DNA of 18,131 nucleotides from contig JAAAVE010000021.1 in assembly GCA_015679605.1 (NCBI GenBank), positions 1,071-19,201 of the forward strand, given 5' to 3'. The DNA is from Podila epigama (taxonomy: Eukaryota > Mortierellomycota > Mortierellomycetes > Mortierellales > Mortierellaceae). A program made the translations under genes and the position numbers. The notes beneath the pieces were generated by a model, which saw only the letters and a list, made by a program, of their open reading frames with translations, was not told the DNA's origin and did not search any database. Positions 1 through 8,414 of the stretch are shown in pieces (within the stretch, counting starts at the first letter, position 1; every line of letters starts with the position of its first letter).

Positions 1-448
1 AAAAAAAAACACTTGCCACTGCCCTGCCCTGTCCCTCTGCCCTTGATTTTCCTTTGTTTTCATAGTCATGATGTTGGTGGTGGTTGTCGCGTTGGATCGT
101 TGATTGTTTTCCTCTTGTGAATGGTCAACTCATTCTTTTGCATTGTAGAAAGGCAAAGGGATGGCACCAAGGGGGTTGACATATATTCAAACACGACAGT
201 AGCTTTTCGACAGGACAAGGAAAACAAAAACAAAAGAAAAAAAGGACAAGGACACAAGGTCAACGAAAGAGAGAGAGAGAAATAAGGAGGTAAGAAGAAA
301 GAACGAAAAAAAAGAGAGGGAAAAGAGTGGTAAAGAGTCTGGTCTGGTCTGGTCTTGCCAATAAGTAATCAAGTTTTTCTCCAAAGGACTTTTTTTTTTC
401 ATAGCAACTTTGCTCGGCAAAATAGGTTCTGTTCTGTTCTGTTTTGTC

Positions 449-523
449 ATGTCGATGTCCATGTCAATGTCAATAATGTCAATGTCTGTCATCTTGACAG
501 TTATTAATGAAACAGCTGTCAAG
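449..523. repeat. ATGTC hexamer-spaced repeat plus TTGACAG inverted repeat
   Basis: ATGTC occurs at 449, 455, 461, 467, 476 and 482, mostly every 6 bp, giving a short GTCNAT tandem array. Directly after it, CTTGACAG (493-500) and its exact reverse complement CTGTCAAG (516-523) form an 8-bp inverted repeat with a 15-nt spacer. TGACA/TGTCA is the core bound by TALE homeodomain proteins in general. That link is inference; the repeats themselves are read directly. Confidence 0.5.
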
Positions 524-760
524 TTGTTTGCCATTTCAGTCTGCACTCATGAGAAATCACATTTGTAAAGTGTTGAGAGAGAAAGCGAAAAGAGAGTGTG
601 AGTCCGTGTATGGTTTGTGTGAGGTATTCTCGTGTTCATTTTATTAATAGTACATGTGAGGCATGTATTCTTCACATTCACAATGGACTGTGCTTTAGGG
701 CAAGCAGGGATAATGTACGGTTCCCCTTCGTGATATGAACCAACCAGTATCCCATCCTTC

Positions 761-780
761 CACGTGGCCCATTGCACGTG
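761..780. promoter_or_regulatory. Pair of CACGTG E-boxes
   Basis: Two palindromic CACGTG hexamers lie at 761-766 and 775-780, 14 bp apart start to start. The first sits in the longer palindrome CCACGTGG (760-767). CACGTG is the standard site for bHLH factors such as Pho4, Cbf1 and USF types. Which gene they serve is unknown, since the nearest supported start is at 4447. Confidence 0.4.
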
Positions 781-811
781 GATCTGGATCCGCCCTGGTT
801 CCTTTTTGTCC

Positions 812-888
812 GATTGTCTGATTGTCCAATTATCCAATTGTACGATTGTCAGAGATTGTCAGAGATTGTCAAAGATTGTCAGATTGTC
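812..888 (+). repeat. GATTGTC repeat array with 10-bp phasing
   Basis: GATTGTC occurs seven times, starting at 812, 820, 844, 854, 864, 874 and 882. The four copies from 844 to 880 are spaced exactly 10 bp apart, about one helical turn, so the same base edges face one side of the duplex. Degenerate relatives (CAATTATCC, CAATTGTAC) fill the gap between the second and third copies. It is either a decaying microsatellite or a phased binding-site cluster. Confidence 0.6.
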
Positions 889-1262
889 ATACAACAACAA
901 AAAAACTTGCACTCCTCTTCTCTCTCCTCCTAGATCGTGCTATGCGATGATGCCTTGCTTGTCATGGTAAATGTCTAAGCGCCACGTTGTTGTTTTTTTT
1001 TTGTTGTGCTCTATGAAATAAAGCAATATCACCACTCTACAAACTCAATATAATTGTAATTGTGGCAATGTTTTGTCAATGGGGTGACCAGAATCAAAGT
1101 GGGTGTTTTTTTGTATTTTCAATAAAGTGTGTTTGGATAATACTCTGGTTCTTGTTGATTTTGATTTTGCAGGCACTGAATGCGGTTACTGTTGCTGTTA
1201 TGGTGCGGTTGTGTTGCAGTTGTGTTGTCGTTGTGGCTCCGAAGAGAGTCGTTATCCGTCGT

Positions 1263-1343
1263 TCACTCACTCACTCACTCACTCACTCACGCACTCGTTC
1301 AATGGTTCATACTTTTTCATTCACACACACACACACACACACA
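1263..1343 (+). repeat. (TCAC)7 and (CA)11 microsatellites
   Basis: Seven perfect TCAC units occupy 1263-1290, and eleven CA units occupy 1322-1343 after a short non-repetitive spacer. Related CTACTC-type repeats follow at about 1459-1496. Confidence 0.85.
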
Positions 1344-1719
1344 TACATACAATACACTAATACAGACACAACAGCAATGTGTCCACCCATTCATCTACCC
1401 CTTTCGTTCTGCCCTTCCCTCGTCCCTCCTTTTGCCCTTTCGTCACTCGACACACTACCCTACTCCACTCTACTCTACTCCACCCTACTCTACTGCACAA
1501 CGCACTGTAAATATGTCCTACAGAATAATCATCATATCGTCCATGAATAACACGACTAACACGAATAACACGAATAATATGTCCCATACTGAATACAATA
1601 ACACCCATTCACTCGCTTCAACCCACCCCTGTGCTTACGATTTCCTGTCCCCTTTATACAATCCCCTTTGTCTTCTTCTTCTTTGTCTTTGTCTTCTTCT
1701 TCTTTCATCGTCATCATCA

Positions 1720-1773
1720 TTGACCCTCGCGTCCCTCCCTCTTGACCCTCGCGTCACTTTTGACCCTCGCGTC
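1720..1773 (+). repeat. Three direct copies of TTGACCCTCGCGTC
   Basis: The identical 14-mer TTGACCCTCGCGTC occurs at 1720-1733, 1742-1755 and 1760-1773, with start-to-start spacings of 22 and 18 bp. The bases between copies are unrelated pyrimidine-rich filler, so this is not a simple microsatellite. Three exact copies of a CpG-containing word in a G-poor region suggest a conserved binding site (reverse complement GACGCGAGGGTCAA). No known factor is assigned. Confidence 0.75.
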
Positions 1774-1876
1774 TTGACTCTTTGTTTCTGTCTTTCTCTC
1801 TCTGTCTCTCTTTGTCCATGTCACACACTCTTGTATGGACAGTTCTCTATCTGACTATCTCTTTGCTGTCTCTCTC

Positions 1877-2110
1877 TCTCACACACACACTTGCTTGCTA
1901 ACACACACACACACACATTACATATATTGCACACACTACAGGACATTACACACATACACAAAACATAACAACACATAACAACACATAACAATACGCAACA
2001 ACACAACAACACACACACATTCACACACATCCATTCATTCACATACACATTTACACACATACAAACACACATACAAACACGCACAAACACGCACACGCCA
2101 TACACAAACA
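1877..2110 (+). repeat. CA/ACAACA-rich low-complexity tract
   Basis: Runs of CACACA alternate with ACATAACA and CAACAACA units. The + strand is almost free of G and poor in T. The tract has no coding signal; frames that cross it give only Val/Cys/Met-rich peptides on the reverse strand. Confidence 0.7.
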
Positions 2111-2604
2111 CGTACACTCCCTTTTTGTTCAATGTCCTATTTGGTCCACATCCCATCCCACTGTCCTTTTGTCATTTGCTCTATGCCACTCAATCCGCTT
2201 TCACACCCTCATGCACCCATATTCTCTCACGCATCCACACTTTCCTAGCCTTGCCTTGCCTTACCTTGCCTTTGCCTTTGTCTCTTTCCTTTCCACCGTC
2301 AGTCCCCTACTCGCGTTCTCTCTCGACTGGGCACGGGCAGATGAATAACAGGGCAAGACAAAGAAGCAAGCAAGCAAGTAACCATGTTTTTCTCTCGCTC
2401 TTACTCTTACTCGTCTCTCCCTCTATTTTTTTTTTCTCTTCCCCCCTCGTCCTTCGTCGTCCTCCTTCTATTCCTTCTCCCCTTACTCGTAGTCAGTTTT
2501 TTTTGCATTGCACACATAAACTGTACAACACCCTCGCAGTTCTCTCAGCTCAACTCAGTAGGAGGAACAAACACTCTCTGTCACCCGCACCCGCGACAAA
2601 AAAC

Positions 2605-2671
2605 GACACTCACTCAGTCATTCACTCACTTTCACTCACTCACTCACTTTCACTTTCACTCAATTACTCAC
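2605..2671 (+). repeat. Degenerate CACT/TCACTT repeat
   Basis: CACT and CACTTT units repeat with single-base interruptions, the same family as the tetramer repeat at 1263. It is low-complexity sequence upstream of the TEA gene. Confidence 0.65.
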
Positions 2672-2912
2672 TTGTGCCCCGCTCCCACTCCACGCACTCT
2701 TTATACCCCACCCATCTCCTCATCCCATTTGTTTCTGGGCTAACAGAATCAGATCACACAAAGGGGTGGGCCAAGAGAAATAAAGAACCACCTTTTGCGC
2801 TATCTGTCACTCATTCACTCTCGCTCTCATTCACACACGCGCACTCTCTCTGTCTTCTGCCCTTTGTCCATCTGTCCTTTTCGTGCATACTTTTATTCAC
2901 TCTTTCTTTCTT

Positions 2913-2975
2913 TCACTCACTCACACATTCACACATTCACTCATTCACTCAGTCACTCACTCACTCACTCACTCT
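2913..2975 (+). repeat. Degenerate CACT/CACATT repeat
   Basis: Mixed CACT, CACATT and CATT units end in a nearly perfect run of CACT. This is the third member of the tetramer-repeat family in this upstream region. Confidence 0.65.
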
Positions 2976-3151
2976 CTGTCCGTCTCAATACACATACACA
3001 AAACTTTCAAGTCGCCTCAGGTTTCTCTTTGTTGCTGCTCGTTGATGCCCTTGATTATATACTCTCTTTCTTTCTTTTCTCACTCTTTTTCTCACTTCTT
3101 CTTTCTTTCACTCACGCTTTCTCTTCTCTCTTTTTGTTTTCTACTTTTTCG

Positions 3152-3242
3152 TTTCTTTTCTTTTTCTTTTTCTTTTTCTTTTTCTTTTTCTTTTTCTTTT
3201 TCTTTTTCTTCTTTTTCCTCCTCCTCCTCCTCTTCTTCTTCT
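3152..3242 (+). repeat. 91-nt uninterrupted polypyrimidine tract with (TTTTTC)8
   Basis: Every base from 3152 to 3242 is C or T. Eight perfect TTTTTC units span 3161-3208, followed by CCT and CTT trinucleotide runs. Long homopurine/homopyrimidine mirror-like tracts can form triplex (H-DNA) in general; whether this one does is inference. A second pure pyrimidine run covers 4322-4370, shortly before the start codon. Confidence 0.85.
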
Positions 3243-3659
3243 ACCTCTTGACTCCTCTTCGCTTTCCTTCTCCTTATCCTGGCTTCGTCATTCCTCAAAC
3301 AGCAAACAGAAAACAGCAAACAAAAAGCAAAAGAGAACAAGATACAGGCAGATCGACATCTCCACATTGGTACATGTCTACCCACCTATCCTCCTATCCC
3401 ACGCCTGAGCACCTGGTCACCCACACTTTGTCAACCCTTTGCCTTTTACCCACTTCTCCCCCTTCCCTACTGATTCCTCCGTAACAGCTGAACAAACAAG
3501 AGCCCACAGTTCCAAGCATTGTCTCGTTCATTCACCTCATCATCGCCTTGGCGTTACCACAAAATATCGACCATCTTTCCATCTTTTGCTCTTCTTTTTC
3601 TTCTTCACCTTCATCCAGTATCCATCATCTATAACCATATCTTCATCCTTATCCTTATT

Positions 3660-3703
3660 CATATCCAATTCATATCCAATCCATATCCAATCCATATCCA
3701 ATC
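3660..3703 (+). repeat. Four 11-bp tandem copies of CATATCCAATC
   Basis: Units start at 3660, 3671, 3682 and 3693. The first ends in T instead of C and the other three are identical. A partial fifth unit (CATATTC) follows at 3704. The 11-bp period is close to one helical turn. Confidence 0.8.
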
Positions 3704-4446
3704 CATATTCTCATCCTCATCGTTCATCGTTCATCCCTCACTCTCTCCTACTTCAACCTCTACCTCATCCCTCGAGATTCACTTCAAACTCATCCCAAAC
3801 TACCTGTCTTCTCAATCCTTGGCTTACATACTAGATATACTAGGAGCAAGCAAGCAAGTATACCCAATACCAAAAGAAAAGAAAAAAAAGAAAAAGAAAA
3901 AGGTCTCTACAGGATAAACACCCAATTGCAGTATCAGAGTGACCGCATCTTTCCTCCTCCATTCGACATCCATCCATATCATACCCTCCACCTCTCCTTG
4001 TCGCGTCTCCCCCTCGTGTCCCCTGCCTGCCTCCCTCCCTCCCCTGCCTTCTCGTTTCTTCCTTACACATACACACATACACATATTCGCATCCCCGCAG
4101 GCTATATCCAAATATCCCGCTGGCCATTTCTTTCTTTCTTTTTCTTTTTGTAGAACCACCTTCTGCCCTGTTTGACTTGTGGTCTTCCTTGTCTTGTGTA
4201 CTGCATTGAACTGAACTGTACCTCATTGTTATTATCACTCCTTCCTTTTCCCTTCCCCCCCTTTTCCTTTTTTTCCGTCTTCTTTCTCTTTTTGACTCCC
4301 AAACCCTTCCTCCACTTCCAACTTCCCTTCCCCCCCCCCTCCTCTTCTTCCTCCTCTTCCTCCTCTTCTTGTTCTCCTTCCTTCTTCTCTCTAGTGTTTT
4401 TACTCTATTTATTTTCACGCCCCACACCTCCTACTGTAACTCATCG

Positions 4447-7400
4447 ATGGACTTTCGGCTGTCGGCTAGCGCTCCCTTGCCTTCTAGCTCCGATTGTATT
4501 GCTCCAACATCCACAACTCTTCAAAAGAACAACAACACCATCAACAAGAGTATCTTTTCTTGCAATACAACACCATTGTCCTCACCTAGCCCTCTCTCAT
4601 CCACCCATAACAACAACAATAACAACAGCAGCAGCAACAGCAGCAACAGCAGCAACTCAAAGACAACCACCACAAACAACAACAACAACATCTTCACCAA
4701 ATCTCACTCAGCATCGTTCTATCGCGACGACGACCCCTCATCATCATCTCCTTTCTCGTACGAAGGCTCTCTTACCCCAACAACCAACATGTCTGTCCAT
4801 TCTGCCCTTGACCCACTCGATGCCCTCGACCCACTCGATCTTGGTTCTCTCAGCGACAACACTGCCTTCTCCAGTCCTGTCTCTTCTCCACTCGACACAA
4901 CCCTGAAGGATCTCTTGATGCCCCTCATGTTCGCAGACCAACAACACACCCAACTGGACCCCAATGGGTTGCCAAACTTTGCGGCGGCATCGGCATCAAC
5001 CTCAACCTCAACCTCGACATCAACCCCAACGTCTACTTTGACGTCGTCCTCTGCCTCATCCACCACTACCATCTCATCATCACCTCTCCCTAACATCGCC
5101 GCCACACCCTCTTCCTTCCTTGACACCCACGGCACCGCCAGCTCACTTCACCAGTCATTTCAAGACTTTAGTGACTCACTCGACACCCCAGAGTTCATGG
5201 ACCTCTTTACCGCTGACCTAACTCGGTCCATTACCGTCACCGAGCCTCCCATGTCCGAAACCTCCAATTCGGCGTCGGCTTCTACCATGACCACTTCAAA
5301 AACGATCATGTCATCTTCGATATCTGACCAACAACCCATGGATATACAGATGACACCCTCTGAACAACTCTTTTCCGCATCCAATCTCCCTTCCACACAG
5401 CAACAACAGCAACAACAGCAACAGCAGGACCAAAATTCATCTTCCACTATCACGACAACCACACCGACCTCATCCACATCTATATCTACACATTCTGGTT
5501 CACTCTCTGCAAATAACGCGGCTTCTGCGATCAAACCCTTACCAGACAAACTCACACCTCTTCCAACTCCAGGGCCTACTCATCGTAAACGACATTCCAT
5601 CTCGCTTACGGGACCAGGGCCTATCAAAGGGCCGTCAGGCAGCAAGACTGGCCGCCGTCATAGTGTCAGCCGGCATGCCCAGCAGCCGCCTCTAGTAGAG
5701 CACCATCATCACACTCCACCGCCCTTCATTTCTCCAATGATCCAGCACTTCAAGTCAGGGTCCATCGACCTTGGCAGGATTCAGCGCGGCCCTTACTTCC
5801 ATCCACTCCAGCACTCCATCTCATTACCTCAACAGCCCCAGCAACCAGGTGTCAACCCATTCCAACAACAGCTACAGCAACAACAGTCATCATCACATCA
5901 AAATCAACATCCCTTCCAGTCGCACCCACAGCATCATAATTGCCAGGGTCATAACCATGGTCCTGCACATATCTCATCCTCAGGTCTCGTTCAGCATCAT
6001 CACCAACATCATCAACAGCAGCAGCAGTCATCAGCAAGTGTACAGAGGCATATGCACTTTGTAAATCCTCCTCCACATTTGCAGCAACAACAACAGCAAC
6101 AACAGCAACAGCAGCAACAGCAGCAACAGCAGCAACAGCAGCAACAACAACAGTGTGATATGTTACTTGGTCAGGTACAGTCGATGCAGATCGAAAACAT
6201 GGCACAGACACAGCAGTCATCTCAACCCCAGGAGCAGTGCACCCCAATGGATCAGGATATGCAGGATGGCCAGGAGTTGCAAGATTCGGCGGATGGAGGC
6301 AAGGGCGCAGGCCTGAAACGTCGCCTAACCAAAGACAAGATGGCTAAAAATGATCGTGAGGAAGTGTGGCCAGCAGATGTCGAGAAGATTTTCTATGAAG
6401 GTAACCAACGCGCTCTTTGTAGTGTTGGATACATTTGTGAATATGAATATATAAAGGTGTATAAGAACGCGAGAAAAAGACAGAGAGTGAGGCTAACTTG
6501 AAGATGTCGGGGTGGATATCAAACAAACACAAATAGCGCTCGAAGTGATTCCCAAGCTCGGCAGACGCAAGGTGTTGGTGGACGGGAAGCCATGCGGTAG
6601 GAATGAGTTGATTGCCGATTATATTTACAAGCGCACTTCCAAGATACGTACGCGCAAGCAGGTTTCTTCTCACATTCAAGTTCTCAAGAACACACGAAAG
6701 AGCGACACTGCCTGTAAGCGACCTTTTGATTTTTTTCTTTGCAACGTGTTTTTTCGCGTCTTGTCACGTTTTTTTTCTTTTTTTTTGACGCGTCTGTGCC
6801 TTTTTTTTTCCCACCGTCTTCATGATTCTCACCATCTCCTTTTTTTATTGTTCGTCCCATGATGTTGCTTTCTCCCTGAATTTATTTCACTCAAATTGGC
6901 ATTGACGCCATGTCACTTTTACAGTCATGAAGCTTCTGATGGATGGCGGAGAGGGCGACGATGATATGGCGATTGATATCCCTACAGGCTACTTTTCGGC
7001 CTCAGAGAGTCCCGAGGCATCTCCCATCGGCCCAACAGCATCAACAGCCTGCCCAGCATCGACCTTGAGCCAGAGTTTACTCAACCATCGTCTGCACTCG
7101 GCGTCATCGATGCCGATGCTTGCCTTTGATGGTACTACTTCTACACTCACCAATGCCACGTCCACCACCGGCAACAGCACAGGCCTTTGCTCCAATACAC
7201 CGGCATCCATGAATTCTGTTCCACCCATGGTCGTGAACCGTGTCCCACCGCCTAACAAGGTTGGCCGCCCATCGCTTCATCGTCACTCTCAGAGCACCTC
7301 GTCCATTTTATCTGACGTGATCTCGCCTTCTGCCTTATCGAACAGCCTCGGCACGTGCTCGCAGCACCCTGTTTACCGCCAGAATCGAACCACACCCGAC

Positions 7401-8414
7401 TCTGCTGTCTCCCTTTCGGCCGACATGAACTGGCGACCCACCGCATCCTCGGCCTCTTCCATCTGCTCGATCTCTTCAACACTCACCGCCAATTCAACAC
7501 TTCACAATGGCGCCTTGGCCTTCCCGACCCCACGCGCATCGGAGGATAGCATCTCGGACATGACCCTGGCAAGTGGGCCACTGACACCGGCCATCAAACG
7601 AGAGAACTCTATAAATGCCGGTACAACAACCCATTCAGCACCACTCGACTTTACTGTCCCAACAGCTGAAGTGTCGTATCCATTCTGGCCTACTGTATTT
7701 GGTTTGTTCACAGAGTACATGTCCGAGTCTGCAGCAGTCCGGGCAGTGGCAACAGCAGCGGCCAATGCGGCCGCTGCATCGCAGAATCAGCAACAGTCAT
7801 CGTCATCAACGACTACGGCCAAGGCGACTGCTCCTGTCGTCTTGCCTCAAATCCACAATCTGGCACGGTCGCGCGATCTCGGACCTCGCTCGCTTGGCAC
7901 ACTCAATGTCCACCAGCTGCCACAAGAAAAGTTTCCGTCCATATATGAATTGTACCAAAAGACCATGTGCACGTTCTTGTTCTTTAAGCTCAAGTTGGAT
8001 TTGAACCTGTCGTTGTTGAATGGAGTCTTTGGTAACACATCACTCTTTGATTCGACGGAGCGACGGACGGTCGAGTGCACGACATCGATCTACTCGTTTG
8101 GTGCCAAGGTCCTGGAGGCCAAGGAGACGAAGCAGGCAGCATTCGTTTCCAGCAAGTATGTGTACCAATTTGAGTTTGTGAACCAGTTCTTTGGTGCTTT
8201 CTTGAGTGGCATCCGTTCCCTGTCGACATGGGAAGAGGTTGACATTGCCCTCAACAACCTCTCTGTCGTCCAGGTCTTTGAGGACATGGATGCCCGTTTC
8301 GAGAAGCCCGCACCGCTCCTGGTTGTTGCCTTTGACTTTGAGCGTGGTCACGGTGATGTTGACACCTTTTTCATTGCCGATGGTTCTGACATGCTAGAGT
8401 CCATCGTTTGTTGA
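4447..8414 (+). CDS. TEA/ATTS-domain (TEAD family) transcription factor
   Basis: Nuclear DNA-binding regulator related to AbaA/Tec1 of fungi and TEAD/Scalloped of animals. Exons are 4447-6400, 6537-6713 and 6925-8414 (1,206 residues); introns are GT-AG, with a CTAAC branch point near 6493. The joins restore the TEA domain at about residues 638-706: VWPADVEKIFYE, then ALEVIPKLGRRK, GRNELIADYI and RTRKQVSSHIQVL, the DNA-contacting helix. Residues 1-630 are low-complexity (Ser/Thr, Asn, His, Gln) with glutamine runs at 318-327 and 546-569. Residues about 960-1190 resemble the animal YAP-binding domain (LNVHQLPQEKFPS, FKLKLDLN, SIYSFGAKVLE, LNNLSVVQV). ATG 4447 is chosen because no ATG lies in the preceding 1,070 nt; the in-frame upstream codons open only with TTG. 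Intron 1 splits the TEA domain after helix 1. The 5' region is unusually long. The family call is certain; which fungal subfamily it belongs to is not. Confidence 0.93.
6082..6153 (+). repeat. CAG/CAA repeat encoding 24 glutamines
   Basis: Twenty-four consecutive CAA or CAG codons sit inside TEA-factor exon 1 (residues 546-569). CAG and CAA are mixed, which would slow pure slippage. A shorter run of ten lies at 5398-5427. Polyglutamine in transcription factors often acts in activation or condensation, but here that is inference. Confidence 0.9.

Larger units (their letters stand above)
1..1060. other. Left-edge non-coding region, no supportable gene
   Basis: I see no coding region here. Open frames on the minus strand (for example 187-546 and 547-837) are low-complexity, lack a good start and resemble no family I know. 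About 209-330 is purine-rich on the + strand, with GA-, AAG- and A-runs. This is the opposite polarity to the pyrimidine-rich stretch right of 1260. A run of short repeats (449-486, 812-888) and two CACGTG boxes suggest regulatory DNA. An AATAAA lies at 1017-1022 and another at 1121-1126; either could be a poly(A) signal or chance. A gene starting beyond the left edge on the minus strand would fit the skew but cannot be shown. Confidence 0.5.
1061..4446 (+). promoter_or_regulatory. Long G-poor upstream region / probable 5' leader of the TEA gene
   Basis: About 3.4 kb without a supportable gene precede the TEA-factor start. From about 1260 the + strand is visibly dominated by C, T and A, with G rare. 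It is packed with (TCAC)n, (CA)n, CTACTC, TTTTTC and CATATCCAATC repeats. Open frames here (for example 2125-3045, 2795-3484) translate to Ser/His/Leu/Phe-rich repeat peptides and are artefacts of composition. From 3377 to 4446 there is no ATG at all on the + strand. This fits a transcribed leader scanned by ribosomes before the ATG at 4447. The transcription start and any leader introns cannot be placed. Confidence 0.55.

Noticed and set aside
547-837. 96-codon minus-strand open frame with a non-repetitive middle
   Set aside because: It has no recognisable domain, ends in repeat-derived His/Thr/Ser sequence, and has no splice-supported extension.
2125-3484. Several long plus-strand frames upstream of the TEA gene
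   Set aside because: They are Ser/His/Leu/Phe repeats produced by CACT, CTT and TTTTTC units. G-poor sequence rarely forms stop codons, so long frames are expected by composition.
4369-4446. N-terminal extension of the TEA protein resembling a signal peptide (starts Phe-Ser-Phe-Leu-Leu-Leu)
   Set aside because: It opens only with a TTG codon and comes from translating the pyrimidine-rich leader. The first ATG is 4447, and a nuclear factor needs no signal peptide.
3824-5135. Minus-strand Arg/Lys/Glu-rich and Val/Asp-rich frames
   Set aside because: They are reverse shadows of polypyrimidine leader and of the Ser/Thr-rich TEA exon 1.
5771-6247. Overlapping frames opposite the glutamine run (Val/Ala-rich) and in the +1 frame (Asn/Ser-rich)
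   Set aside because: They are alternative readings of CAG/CAA repeats inside the supported TEA coding exon.
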